This document shows positions 1 through 8,337 of a stretch of 64,000 bases of DNA, in pieces. This DNA is from Amycolatopsis sp. GM8. Its GTDB lineage: Bacteria; Actinomycetota; Actinomycetes; Mycobacteriales; Pseudonocardiaceae. A program made the translations under genes and the position numbers. The notes under the pieces are model-generated. The model saw nothing but the letters and a program-made list of their open reading frames with translations. It made no database searches and had not been told where the DNA came from. The stretch is from the NCBI RefSeq assembly GCF_021653975.1, contig NZ_JAJKFK010000003.1, forward strand, positions 372,001 to 436,000, read 5' to 3'. Position 1 is the stretch's first letter; each line of letters begins with the position of its first letter.

Positions 1-10
1 CACCGCACGC

Positions 11-946
11 ATGAGTGCCACCGATATCCAGACCGGCGCGAAACCGCTGATCTCGCACAGCCGGGGTACCGGCCAGATGATCGTGCTCAAGACGTTCCTG
101 CTGGTCCCGTTCGCCGCACTGATCGCCGCGTTGCCGCTGGCCTGGGGCTGGGGGCTGAACTGGATCGACCTGACGCTGGCGGCGGTGTTCTACGTGCTGG
201 GGACGCTCGGGGTGACCGTGGGGTACCACCGCTACTTCACGCACGGCGCGTTCAAGGCGGCCCGGCCGCTGCGGGTCGCGCTGGCGATCGCCGGCAGCAT
301 GGCCGTGCAGGGCTCGGTGATCTTCTGGGTGGCGAGCCACCGCCGGCACCACGCGTTCGCCGACCGCGAGGGCGACCCGCACTCGCCGTGGCTGTTCGGC
401 ACCTCGCCGGTGGCGTTGATGCGCGGGTTCTGGCACGCGCACATGGGCTGGATGTTCCAGCGTGAGGTCACCAACTACGACCGGTTCGCCCCGGATCTGG
501 TGGCCGACAACGACCTGCGCGTGGTGAACCGCTTCTTCTGGCTGTGGATCACGCTCAGCCTGGTGCTGCCCGCGGCGCTCGGCGGGCTGCTGAGCTGGTC
601 GTGGTGGGGCGCGGTGACCGCGTTCTTCTGGGCCGGGCTGGTGCGTATCGCGTTCCTGCACCACGTGACCTGGTCGGTGAACTCGATCTGCCACATGGTC
701 GGCGACCGCCCGTTCGCGAGCCGCGACAAGGCCGCGAACTTCTGGCCGCTGGCGGTGCTGTCGATGGGTGAGTCGTGGCACAACTCGCACCACGCCGACC
801 CGACCTGCGCCCGGCACGGCGTGCTGCGCGGCCAGGTCGACGTCTCGGCGCGGGTGATTTGGTTCTTCGAGAAGCTCCGCTGGGCCCGCGACGTCCGCTG
901 GCCCAAGGCGGACCGCCTGGCCGCGAAGCGCGTCACGGCGGCCTGA
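11..946 (+). CDS. Membrane fatty acid (acyl-CoA type) desaturase
   Basis: This is a membrane di-iron enzyme that would introduce a double bond, most likely delta-9, into fatty acyl chains. All three histidine boxes of the family are visible: HRYFTH at residues 73-78, HRRHH at 110-114 and HNSHH at 257-261. Hydrophobic stretches near residues 27-48, 57-72 and 173-210 fit the membrane-embedded fold, and 311 aa is a normal length. The ATG lies ten bases from the window edge, so an upstream start cannot be excluded. Whether the substrate is bound to CoA, ACP or a lipid cannot be read from the sequence. Confidence 0.9.
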   Translation: MSATDIQTGAKPLISHSRGTGQMIVLKTFLLVPFAALIAALPLAWGWGLNWIDLTLAAVFYVLGTLGVTVGYHRYFTHGAFKAARPLRVALAIAGSMAVQGSVIFWVASHRRHHAFADREGDPHSPWLFGTSPVALMRGFWHAHMGWMFQREVTNYDRFAPDLVADNDLRVVNRFFWLWITLSLVLPAALGGLLSWSWWGAVTAFFWAGLVRIAFLHHVTWSVNSICHMVGDRPFASRDKAANFWPLAVLSMGESWHNSHHADPTCARHGVLRGQVDVSARVIWFFEKLRWARDVRWPKADRLAAKRVTAA

Positions 947-962
947 GTATGGGTGGGCGTCG

Positions 963-968
963 TATGCT
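963..968 (+). promoter_or_regulatory. -10-like element for a leaderless start
   Basis: TATGCT fits the actinobacterial TANNNT -10 pattern and ends 8 bases before the ATG at 977. That spacing would place transcription start at or beside the first codon, and no Shine-Dalgarno sequence precedes that ATG. No convincing -35 was seen. It would drive the broken MNT/HepT module. Confidence 0.35.
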
Positions 969-976
969 TGCTCGCG

Positions 977-1401
977 ATGACAGCGAGCCCTTACGACGCC
1001 CTTGACGGTCTCCGCGCGATGGCGGCGACGGGAGAACTCGCTCAGCTCTGTGCCCGGCATGGCCTGGACCTGCTCGTCGTGCACGGCAGCGCGGTGGATC
1101 CCGAGCCACTGCGACCGGCCCGGGATCTCGACCTCGCGTTCCGCGCACGGCCCGGCGCTCAGTCCGACGTGGTCGCGTTGACGAACGACCTCCTCGACGC
1201 GACCCGATTCGATGGTGTGGACCTGATGGACCTCGGACGGGCGGGACCGGTGGCCCGCGCGCGGCCCTGTCGCCCAGCTGCGTGGTCCTGTACGAAGCCT
1301 CGCCAGGGGTTTTCGCGAACGCGCAGATCGCGGCGATCACCATTGCGATGGAAACGCGGTGGCTTCGCCGACTGGATCTCCAGCTGATGGCGGAACGATG
1401 A
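977..1401 (+). pseudogene. Frameshifted MNT-type nucleotidyltransferase (MntA-like antitoxin)
   Basis: The first part reads as a minimal nucleotidyltransferase, with HGSA followed by a DLDLAF motif, the GS...DxD pattern of the MNT fold. In intact HEPN/MNT modules such proteins neutralise a HepT toxin. After about residue 95 the frame turns into Arg/Pro-rich nonsense. The frame starting at 1264 instead continues sensibly (ALSPSCVVLYEASPG and onward, ending LQLMAER) to a TGA at 1399-1401. The break falls in a CGCGCGCG run near 1256-1263, where removing two bases or adding one restores a single frame. Slippage in that run or a sequencing error would explain it. The ATG at 977 is preferred over a GTG at 953. 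Confidence 0.7.
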
Positions 1402-1544
1402 GCCCTCGCGCGTTGGACGACGAGGTCGTCCGCAACAAACTCGACGCCATCGACCGCGCCTGTGCGACATTGGCGAAGGTCGGCCCCGTCGACGCGGCCC
1501 GGCTGGAGCAGGATCCACTGATCGCGGCGGCCGTGGAGCGCCAT
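1398..1544 (+). pseudogene. Truncated HepT-like (DUF86) toxin fragment
   Basis: The ATG overlaps the stop of the preceding nucleotidyltransferase frame by four bases (ATGA), the usual arrangement of MntA-HepT pairs. The first 49 codons resemble the start of DUF86/HepT proteins (GPVDAARLEQDP, then AAVER). The long helical remainder with the HEPN RxxxxH motif is missing. From about 1545 the same frame becomes Gly/Arg-rich. A different frame carries a plausible unrelated tail (VAAAVPMALDAYAAM) that stops near 1633. This looks like a deletion scar in which the toxin 3' end was lost. Confidence 0.6.
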
Positions 1545-1609
1545 CGTGGCCGCGGCGGTTCCGATGGCGCTGGACGCCTACGCGGCGATGAGCCCTCGGC
1601 CGCATCCCG

Positions 1610-2482
1610 TCAGAAGAGCGCGACCGGGTTGACGGGTACGCCCGTCAACCCGTGGATGCGCGGTGGCGCGATGATCAACAGGAAGCTGTAGCGGCCGAGT
1701 TCGGCGCAGACGGTGGCCAGGTCGTCGGCATCCACGCCGTCGACGAGGGGCATGCCCAGCCGCGGGAGGGCGACGCCGTGCATCGGGGACGGGGTGCCGG
1801 GGCGCAGCGGCGGGTGGGCGTCCGCGAGATCCCCGGCGTACACCGACACCCCGCGGTCGTGCATCCAGCGCACCGCGTCGAGGGTCATGCCGGGCATCGG
1901 GTTGCCGCGGTAGCGCGTGGCCACCCAGTCGAACCGGGCGACCAGCGCGTCACCGGACTCGACCCGCACGCCCTGCCGTTTCTCCGCCGCCTCCAGATCC
2001 TCGGACGTGATCGGGTGGTCCACCGGCACCGGGCCGTCCACGGCGAGATCGAGCAGGACTCCCCTGGTGACGATCCCCGCGGCGAACGCGGTGGTCGACC
2101 CGTGCCGGACGCCGCCCATCGAGACCGCCTCGTCCAGCGGGCGCCCGGGATAGACCTGGTCACCCACCATCTGATGCGACAACGCGTCGACGTGCGTCGA
2201 CAGCGTGTGGTGGTTGGTGACGACCATGACCTCCGCGGTCGCCCTCGCCGGGTTTCCGGTGTACTGCATGATCTGCTGGACCGGCGACACCTCGGCCGCC
2301 TGCGGCGCGAACGGGCCGCTGAACATCGGCGCCGGCTGGATCGGCACGGCCAGCGAGACCGAGCGGCCGGTGCGCACCTCCTGCGCGGCCCGCGCGCGAA
2401 CCTCGTCCGTGATCAGGTTCAGCGTGCCCAGCTCGTCGCCGCCGCCCCACCGGCCCCAGTTGCCCGGCAACTCGTCGCTCAT
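1610..2482 (-). CDS. Cyclase-family metal-dependent hydrolase (kynurenine formamidase-like)
   Basis: This 290-aa protein belongs to the cyclase family (PF04199), which includes kynurenine formamidases and other metal-dependent amide, lactone and ester hydrolases. The family metal-binding signature appears as STHVDALSH within NHHTLSTHVDALSHQ, at about residues 87-101. The ATG at 2482 (MSDELPGNWGRW) is chosen because the longer reading frame upstream is Arg/Gly-rich and overlaps the next gene. It sits 20 bases after the small gene ending at 2503, so the two probably form an operon. The substrate is not predictable, and no other kynurenine pathway gene is nearby. Confidence 0.8.
   Translation of the reverse strand: MSDELPGNWGRWGGGDELGTLNLITDEVRARAAQEVRTGRSVSLAVPIQPAPMFSGPFAPQAAEVSPVQQIMQYTGNPARATAEVMVVTNHHTLSTHVDALSHQMVGDQVYPGRPLDEAVSMGGVRHGSTTAFAAGIVTRGVLLDLAVDGPVPVDHPITSEDLEAAEKRQGVRVESGDALVARFDWVATRYRGNPMPGMTLDAVRWMHDRGVSVYAGDLADAHPPLRPGTPSPMHGVALPRLGMPLVDGVDADDLATVCAELGRYSFLLIIAPPRIHGLTGVPVNPVALF
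1625..1652. terminator. Perfect 12-bp hairpin at the convergent gene ends
   Basis: CGGGTTGACGGG at 1625-1636 is followed by TACG and then its exact reverse complement at 1641-1652. It lies inside the last codons of the cyclase gene and faces the remnant HepT reading frame. It could act as a two-way transcription barrier, but there is no T-tract on either side. Confidence 0.4.
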
Positions 2483-2502
2483 GATCGCGACAGTACTCAG
2501 GG

Positions 2503-2826
2503 TCAGCGGCGGCCGGCCGGGCCCGCCATCCGGTGCCGGTGCCCGGCGCCGATCTTCACCGCGCCCACCGTTGCCGCGTCCCATTCGGCCGGTTCGAGGT
2601 CCTCGACCGCTTCGACGAGCGCCGCACCGGTCTCCGGGCCGGGCACGATCACGTCGCCCAGCGCCCCGTCCGCGCCGACGAGCACGACCCGCGCGCCCGC
2701 CCGGCCGATGTTCTCCACCACGGCCTTCGCCGGCGTGCCGTGCTCGGCGACGAACCGGCGCGCCGACGCCAGCGCTCGCGCGGTCGGTGCGGGGATCTGC
2801 TCGGTCGGTTCGGCCACGTCCAGCAT
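2503..2826 (-). CDS. Small conserved-looking protein of unknown function
   Basis: A 107-aa protein that I do not recognise. It has an N-terminal helix-like part (ARALASARRFVAEHG), a central hydrophobic beta-like stretch (GARVVLVGADG at about residues 44-54) and an Arg-rich tail. It has no signal peptide and no membrane segment. It starts at an ATG 40 bases from the divergent oxidoreductase start and ends 20 bases before the cyclase-family gene, so it is probably the first gene of a two-gene operon. Codon use matches its neighbours. A role alongside the cyclase is inference from position only. Confidence 0.6.
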   Translation of the reverse strand: MLDVAEPTEQIPAPTARALASARRFVAEHGTPAKAVVENIGRAGARVVLVGADGALGDVIVPGPETGAALVEAVEDLEPAEWDAATVGAVKIGAGHRHRMAGPAGRR

Positions 2827-2866
2827 TCTAAGGTAGAGGCGAGATCACCGACCGGCAGGAGGACAG

Positions 2867-3838
2867 ATGCCCACAGCAGTGCGGATCCGGCGGACCGGCG
2901 GCCCCGAGGTCATGGAGCTCGCCGAGGTCGAGGTCGGCGACCCGGGACCGGGCGAGCTGCTCGTCGACGTGGCGGCCGCGGGCGTCAACTACATCGACAC
3001 CTACCACCGCAGCGGGCTCTATCCCCTCGAACTGCCGGTGTCGCTGGGCCAGGAGGGCGCCGGTACCGTCGCCGCGGTCGGCGAGGGTGTGACGGAATTC
3101 AAGCCCGGCGACCGCGTCGCGTGGCAGAGCCAGCACGGCAGCTACGCGACGCAGGTGCGGGTGCGCGCACGGGTCGCGGTGCCGGTGCCGGACGGGGTGT
3201 CCGACGAGGTCGCCGCGGCGGTGCTGTTGCAGGGAGGCACCGCGCACTACCTGACCCGCTCGACGTACGAGGTCAAAGCGGGCGACGACGTCCTGGTGCA
3301 CGCGGCGGCGGGCGGCACCGGCCTGCTGCTGACCCAGCTGATCAAGGCGCACGGCGACCGCGTGATCGGCACGGTGTCGACCGAGGAGAAGGCGAAGCTC
3401 GCGCGCGAAGCCGGCGCGGACGACGTGATCCGGTACGACCAGGTGGATTTCGCCGAGGAGACAAGGAAACTGACCGGCGGCGAGGGTGTCGCGGTGGTCT
3501 ACGACGGCGTCGGCAAGAACACGTTCGACGGCAGCCTGGCGAGCCTGCGGGTGCGCGGCACGCTGGTCCTGTTCGGCGCGTCGAGCGGACCCGTGCCGCC
3601 GGTCGACCCGATGGCGCTGAGCCGCGCCGGCTCGGTGTTCCTGACGCGCCCGACCGGCGTGCACTACCACCGCACGCGCGAGGAGCTGACCTGGCGCGCG
3701 AGCGAAGTGTTCCAGTCCGTTGTGGACGGTTCGCTGAAAATCCGGATCGGGCACCGGTACCCGCTCGCCGAAGCCGGCCAGGCACACGAGGATCTGCACG
3801 CCCGGCGCACCTCGGGCAAGATTCTCCTGATCCCGTAA
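2867..3838 (+). CDS. qor: NADPH:quinone oxidoreductase (zinc-free MDR family)
   Basis: This soluble medium-chain reductase would pass electrons from NADPH to quinones or related unsaturated carbonyls. The N-terminal GroES-like part carries NYIDTYHRSGLYP (41-53) and GQEGAGTVAAVGEG (61-74), both typical of Qor proteins. The nucleotide-binding glycine motif AAAGGTG lies at 146-152. No structural-zinc cysteine cluster is present, as expected for this subfamily, and 323 aa is the normal length. An AGGAGG Shine-Dalgarno sequence ends about five bases before the ATG. A TAAGGT -10-like hexamer at 2829-2834 is a candidate promoter in the short divergent region. Confidence 0.88.
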   Translation: MPTAVRIRRTGGPEVMELAEVEVGDPGPGELLVDVAAAGVNYIDTYHRSGLYPLELPVSLGQEGAGTVAAVGEGVTEFKPGDRVAWQSQHGSYATQVRVRARVAVPVPDGVSDEVAAAVLLQGGTAHYLTRSTYEVKAGDDVLVHAAAGGTGLLLTQLIKAHGDRVIGTVSTEEKAKLAREAGADDVIRYDQVDFAEETRKLTGGEGVAVVYDGVGKNTFDGSLASLRVRGTLVLFGASSGPVPPVDPMALSRAGSVFLTRPTGVHYHRTREELTWRASEVFQSVVDGSLKIRIGHRYPLAEAGQAHEDLHARRTSGKILLIP

Positions 3839-3844
3839 TGAAAA

Positions 3845-3876
3845 ATGCCGGGTGGTCCACAAAGGCCACCCGGCAT
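3845..3876. terminator. Bidirectional hairpin terminator
   Basis: ATGCCGGGTGG (3845-3855) and its exact complement (3866-3876) form an 11-bp stem with a 10-base loop, preceded by AAAA. It sits between the stop of qor and the stop of hpnH, so it can serve both converging transcripts. Confidence 0.75.
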
Positions 3877-3889
3877 TCTCGTCAGCGGA

Positions 3890-4894
3890 TCACATGCCGA
3901 CCGCGGCCCGGATCGTCTCCTTGAGCGAGCTCGTGGTCGCGATGACGGCGGTGGGCTCGTAACCGCAGTGCGCCATGCAGTTGGCGCAGCGCGGGTCCTT
4001 GCCCCGGCCGAACTTGTCCCAGTCGGTCTCCTCGATCAGTTCACGCCACGTCTTGGCGTAGCCGTCGTCGAGCAGGTAACACGGACGCTGCCAGCCGAGC
4101 AGGGAATAGGACGGGATGCCCCACGGCGTGCACTCGAAGTCCTTCTTGCCCTCGATGAAGTCGAGGAACAGCGGCGAGTGGTTGAGCCGCCACTTCTTGC
4201 GGCGCCCGTCCGCGAACGCCTTCGAGAACAGCTCACGCGTCTGCTGCACGCCGAGGAAGTGCTCCTGGTCGGGCGCCTTCTCGTACGCGTAGCCCGGCGA
4301 GAGCTGCATGTTGTCCACGCCGACCTCGTCGTTGAGGTAGTCCAGCACGTCGATGACGTCCTGCGGGGTGTCGGTGTTGAAGAACGTCGTGTTCGTCATC
4401 ACCCGGAAGCCCTTCTCCTTGGCCATCCGGATCGCGTCGACGGCGGCCTGGAACCCGCCCTCCTTGCGCACCGAGGCGTCGTGCTTCTCCTCGAGGCCGT
4501 CGATGTGCACCATCCACGCGAAGTTGCGGTGCGGCTTGAACTTGTGGATGTGCTTCTCCAGCAGCAGCGCGTTCGTGCACAGGAACACGATCTTGCCGCG
4601 CTCGAGCAGGATCCGGGTGATCTCGTCGATCTGCGGGTGCATCAGCGGTTCACCGCCGGCGATGGACACCATCGGCGCGCCGCTCTCCTCGATCGCGCCG
4701 ACCGCCTGCTGCACCGGCATCCGCTGCTTGAGCAGATGGGCCGGCTGCTGGATCTTGCCGCAGCCACCGCACTTGAGGTTGCACGCGAACAGCGGTTCCA
4801 GCTCGACCAGGACGGCGTACTTCTCCTTGCGCTGCAGCTTCTGCTTCGCCAGGTACGCTCCCAGCCGGATGGACTGCCGTAACGGCATAGCCAT
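3890..4894 (-). CDS. hpnH: Adenosylhopane synthase HpnH (B12-independent radical SAM)
   Basis: HpnH attaches the 5'-deoxyadenosyl group of SAM to hopene, giving adenosylhopane, the first step toward C35 bacteriohopanepolyols. The radical SAM iron-sulfur ligands are C38, C42 and C45 in FACNLKCGGC, followed by a SIAGGEPLMHP strand motif. A C-terminal Cys cluster (CANCMAHCGYEP) is also present. The length of 334 aa is typical. The gene begins four bases after the stop of the HpnG-IspH fusion, and its Shine-Dalgarno sequence (GGGAGGTGGGG) lies inside the end of that gene. An alternative ATG two codons downstream (4888) fits that Shine-Dalgarno equally well. It is the last gene of the hopanoid operon. 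Confidence 0.93.
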   Translation of the reverse strand: MAMPLRQSIRLGAYLAKQKLQRKEKYAVLVELEPLFACNLKCGGCGKIQQPAHLLKQRMPVQQAVGAIEESGAPMVSIAGGEPLMHPQIDEITRILLERGKIVFLCTNALLLEKHIHKFKPHRNFAWMVHIDGLEEKHDASVRKEGGFQAAVDAIRMAKEKGFRVMTNTTFFNTDTPQDVIDVLDYLNDEVGVDNMQLSPGYAYEKAPDQEHFLGVQQTRELFSKAFADGRRKKWRLNHSPLFLDFIEGKKDFECTPWGIPSYSLLGWQRPCYLLDDGYAKTWRELIEETDWDKFGRGKDPRCANCMAHCGYEPTAVIATTSSLKETIRAAVGM

Positions 4895-4897
4895 GAT

Positions 4898-6367
4898 CTA
4901 CCCCACCTCCCGAGGTAATGTGAATCGGACGTCTTCATCGGCCACCTGACTGTCCCGTACCGAGGTACGGCCGAGCCCGGCCAGGCATTGGGTCAGTTCC
5001 TCCACCAGTTGCGGCGGCGCGGAAGCGCCCGCGGTGATCCCGATCCGCCGCGCGCCGGCGAGCCAGCGCATGTCCACTTCGGACACATCATCGATCAGGT
5101 GCGCGGGGGCCCCGTGCCGCCGCGCCACCTCCACCAGCCGCTTCGAGTTCGACGAGTTCGCCGAACCGATCACGAGCACCACGTCGGCGTGCTCGGCGAC
5201 CGCCCGCACGGCACGCTGCCGGTTCGTGGTGGCATAACAGATGTCGTCCCGCCGCGGCGCGGCCATCACCGGAAACCGCTCCCGCAGCACGGAAGCGATC
5301 TCCTCGGCCTCGTCGACGGCGAGCGTCGTCTGCATCGCGTAGGCGACCTTCTCCGGGTCGGCGACCCGCACCTGCGCGGCCGCCGACGCGTCCTCCACCA
5401 CGATCACCTGGCCCGGCGCCTCACCGACGGTGCCTTCCACCTCTTCGTGGTCGGCATGCCCGATCAGCAGCACCGTGTCACCGCGCGAGGAGTACCGCCG
5501 CACTTCGTTGTGCACCTTGGTGACCAGCGGGCACGTCGCGTCGATCACCCGCAGGGCCTTCGCCGCCGCGGCCTGGCGCACCGCCGGTGCGACGCCGTGC
5601 GCGGCGAGCACGGTCGTGGCACCAGCAGGTACTTCCGAGACCTCCTGCACGAACACCGCGCCCAGCTTTTCCAGCCGCCGCACGACATGTGCGTTGTGCA
5701 CGATCTGCCGCCGGACGTAGACCGGGGCGCCGTACCGTTCGAGCGCGCGCTCGACGATCTCGATCGCCCGGTCCACCCCGGCACAGAACGAGCGCGGGCT
5801 GGCGAGCAGGACCTCACCCTTTTCCGCGGCGGCACACCATTCCCGCAACGCCGGCGCGGCCATCCGCAGCGAACGCAACCCGGTGATGCCACGCCGCACC
5901 GTGCCGGGACGCCACAGTGGACGGTCAGGAGTGTCCACAATGGCCCGGACCACCGCGACCGGCCCGGCCGCCGCGGCGAACTGCGCGGACTCCATGTCCA
6001 CCGCGAGCGCGCCCCGCTCGGCGAACCGGCCCCGCTCGGTGCCGTCGACGAGCGAGTCCGACGACGCGACCGGTCCGGTGTGGACGGTCAGGCCGAGCCG
6101 CCGCAGCCCCGCCGCGAGCAGCGGCGCGGACTTCAGCGGCACCGGGCCGTCCGGCCCGTCGATCTCGGTGGCCACCACCAGGTCCCCGGGCCGGACGCCA
6201 TCGGTGACCGCGCCGCCGATCCCCGCCACGACCAACGGGGTGTCGCCGAGCCGCTCGACCGACTCGGCGGTCCGCCGCGGGCCCATCCCGGTGTGCAGCA
6301 CACGGGCCCCCGGCACCCGCACGGCGGCGGCTTCCAGGTGCATGGGCGCACAGACGACGCCGGTCAT
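4898..6367 (-). CDS. hpnG-ispH: HpnG-IspH fusion: hopanoid phosphorylase plus HMBPP reductase
   Basis: One 489-aa protein carries two activities. Residues 1 to about 180 resemble the hopanoid-associated nucleoside phosphorylase HpnG, which removes adenine from adenosylhopane (GIGGAVTDG near 49-57, ALAVDMESAQF near 120-130). From about residue 184 it is a full IspH/LytB, the 4Fe-4S reductase giving IPP and DMAPP at the end of the MEP pathway. The IspH part shows SFCAGVDRAIE (first cluster Cys, 194), IVHNAHVV, DATCPLVTKVH, an AMQTTLAVDE motif and a GSANSSNSKRL motif. The ATG at 6367 overlaps the shc stop by four bases. The reading frame upstream of that ATG is shadow sequence within shc. No stop or start lies between the domains. 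Confidence 0.9.
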   Translation of the reverse strand: MTGVVCAPMHLEAAAVRVPGARVLHTGMGPRRTAESVERLGDTPLVVAGIGGAVTDGVRPGDLVVATEIDGPDGPVPLKSAPLLAAGLRRLGLTVHTGPVASSDSLVDGTERGRFAERGALAVDMESAQFAAAAGPVAVVRAIVDTPDRPLWRPGTVRRGITGLRSLRMAAPALREWCAAAEKGEVLLASPRSFCAGVDRAIEIVERALERYGAPVYVRRQIVHNAHVVRRLEKLGAVFVQEVSEVPAGATTVLAAHGVAPAVRQAAAAKALRVIDATCPLVTKVHNEVRRYSSRGDTVLLIGHADHEEVEGTVGEAPGQVIVVEDASAAAQVRVADPEKVAYAMQTTLAVDEAEEIASVLRERFPVMAAPRRDDICYATTNRQRAVRAVAEHADVVLVIGSANSSNSKRLVEVARRHGAPAHLIDDVSEVDMRWLAGARRIGITAGASAPPQLVEELTQCLAGLGRTSVRDSQVADEDVRFTLPREVG

Positions 6368-8337
6368 CGGGCTCCCGCCGGTGACCTGCGGGACGCCCGC
6401 GCCCGGTCGGCGGACCGGAGCGGGGCTCCGCCGTTTTCGCTCAGGTCCGCCTCCAGGTAGCGCCCGAGCGCCGACACCGGGAACACCAGCCGGTACAGGT
6501 GATAGTTGATGTAGAAGTCGCCGGGGAACCCGGTGCCGGTGAACTGCGGCTCGTCCCAAGTCCCGTCGGGCCGCTGGGTTTCGGCCAGCCAGCGCACCCC
6601 ACGCTCCACAGTGGACGATTCGCGCTCCCCCGCGGCGAGCAGCGCCAGCAGCGCCCACGCGGTCTGCGAAGCCGTCGAGTCGCCCTTGCCGATCCACGCC
6701 GGGTCCCGGTAGGAGCGCAGGTCCTCGCCCCACCCGCCGTCCGGGTTCTGCACCTGCGCGAGCCAGGCCACCGCGCGGCGGATCACCGGGTCCGCCGGCG
6801 AGACCCCGGCCGCGACCAGCGCCGGCACCGCGGCCCCGGTGCCGTACAGGTGGTTGGCGCCCCACCGGCCGAACCAGGATCCGTTGTCCTCCTGGGCATC
6901 CAGCAGCCAGCGCACCCCGCGACGGCACTCGGTGGTGCCCGAAAGCCCTTCCGCCGCGAGCATTTCCACCACATGCGCGGTCACGTCGGCCGACGGCGGG
7001 TCGATGACCGCGCCGAAATCGCAGAACGGCAGCTTCGTGGTCAGCTCGCGGGTGTTGTCCGCGTCGAACGCGCCCCACCCGCCGTCCCCGGACTGCATGC
7101 CCTGCAGCCACGTGATCGCGCGCCCGATGGCCTCCTTCAGCCGCGGCCGGTCCGGGACCGCGGTGCGCCGCAGGGCGAGCACGATCTCGGCGGTGTCGTC
7201 GGTGTCGGGATAGATGTCGTTGGCGAACTCGAACGCCCAGCCGCCGGGCGGGGTCGACGGGCGCTTCACGGCCCAGTCACCGGTGACCCGGATTTCCTCG
7301 CCCAGCAACCAGTCCGCGGCCTTCACCAGCGCCGGATCATCGGCGGGCAGGCCGGCGTCGTGCAGTGCGGTCAGCGCGAGCGCGGTGTCCCAGACCGGGG
7401 ACTGGCAGGCTTCGAGCCGCCGCACCCAGCCGTCCGGGGTCTGTTCGCGGACGATGAACCCGTCGAGGCCCTCGAGCCCGGCCTTCATCGCCGGGTGGTC
7501 GAAGGAGTAGCCCAGCAGATGCAGGGCCAGCAGCGAATACACCCACGGCGGCTGGATGCCGCCCCACGAGCCGTCCGACTCCTGGCGGGCCAGGATCCAT
7601 TCCGCGGCCTGGCGCATGGCCCAGCCGCGCATCGGTTTGACCGGCAGCTTCGAGTAGGTGTGCAGTGCCTTGTCCAGGTACTGGAAGGCGCCGGACCATG
7701 TCCACGGCTTGAAGTTCTTGCGCTGCCGGGCGCCGGTGCGCAGCTCGTCGATGCCGAACGGCAAGGGGCGCACGGGTTTCAGCGTGCCCACGACCGTCAG
7801 CGGCACCACGGTCTGGCGCGCCCAGCAACCCCAGTCGTACACGTTGAGCGGGAACCACGACGGCAGGAAGATCAGCTCCGGTGGCATGTTCGGCAGCTCG
7901 TCCCAGGACCACAGGCCGAACAGCGCGAGCCAGATCCGGGTGAACACCCGGCTGCCCTCCAGCCCGCCGTTCGCCCGCACCCACTCCTGCGCGGCCCGCA
8001 TGTGCGGCGCCTCCGGGGCGTCACCGGCCAGCCGCAGCGCGACCCATGCCTCGATCGTCGTGGACAGCTCGCCGGGACCGCCGTAGAACGTCGCCCAGGT
8101 GCCGTCTTCCCTTTGCTGGGAACGGATCCAGCGGGCGGCCTCCGCGGTCTCGGCCGCGGTGCGGATGCCGAGGAACTCGCGCAGCAGCAGGTCCTCGGCG
8201 TCCATCGTGACGTTGGTTTCGAGCTCGCCCTTCCACCAGCCGGCGTTCTCCTGCAAGCCCTTCAGGTGCCCGACCGCGCGCGCGAGCGCCTCGGCCGGGC
8301 GCACCAGGTCCGCCGGGCTCCGCACGGTCTGCGTCAT
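6364..8337 (-). CDS. shc: Squalene-hopene cyclase
   Basis: This class II triterpene cyclase converts squalene to hopene and hopanol at the membrane. The catalytic acid motif is DTDDTA at residues 378-383. Several QW repeats are visible, for example QQREDGTWATF near 74, RQESDGSWGG near 251 and VQNPDGGWG further on. At 657 aa it is full length. Its ATG overlaps the stop of the upstream prenyl synthase by one base (TGATG), and its own stop overlaps the start of the HpnG-IspH fusion, so translation is probably coupled in both directions. Confidence 0.97.
   Translation of the reverse strand: MTQTVRSPADLVRPAEALARAVGHLKGLQENAGWWKGELETNVTMDAEDLLLREFLGIRTAAETAEAARWIRSQQREDGTWATFYGGPGELSTTIEAWVALRLAGDAPEAPHMRAAQEWVRANGGLEGSRVFTRIWLALFGLWSWDELPNMPPELIFLPSWFPLNVYDWGCWARQTVVPLTVVGTLKPVRPLPFGIDELRTGARQRKNFKPWTWSGAFQYLDKALHTYSKLPVKPMRGWAMRQAAEWILARQESDGSWGGIQPPWVYSLLALHLLGYSFDHPAMKAGLEGLDGFIVREQTPDGWVRRLEACQSPVWDTALALTALHDAGLPADDPALVKAADWLLGEEIRVTGDWAVKRPSTPPGGWAFEFANDIYPDTDDTAEIVLALRRTAVPDRPRLKEAIGRAITWLQGMQSGDGGWGAFDADNTRELTTKLPFCDFGAVIDPPSADVTAHVVEMLAAEGLSGTTECRRGVRWLLDAQEDNGSWFGRWGANHLYGTGAAVPALVAAGVSPADPVIRRAVAWLAQVQNPDGGWGEDLRSYRDPAWIGKGDSTASQTAWALLALLAAGERESSTVERGVRWLAETQRPDGTWDEPQFTGTGFPGDFYINYHLYRLVFPVSALGRYLEADLSENGGAPLRSADRARASRRSPAGAR

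Noticed and set aside
1652..2836. 394-codon plus-strand frame
   Set aside because: Antisense to the cyclase-family gene and its neighbour; composition typical of non-coding shadow.
6368..7111. Long open frame continuing upstream of the HpnG-IspH fusion, giving 737 aa
   Set aside because: It lies antiframe within shc, is Arg/Gly-rich and without motifs; the ATG at 6367 overlaps the shc stop and begins with the HpnG N terminus.
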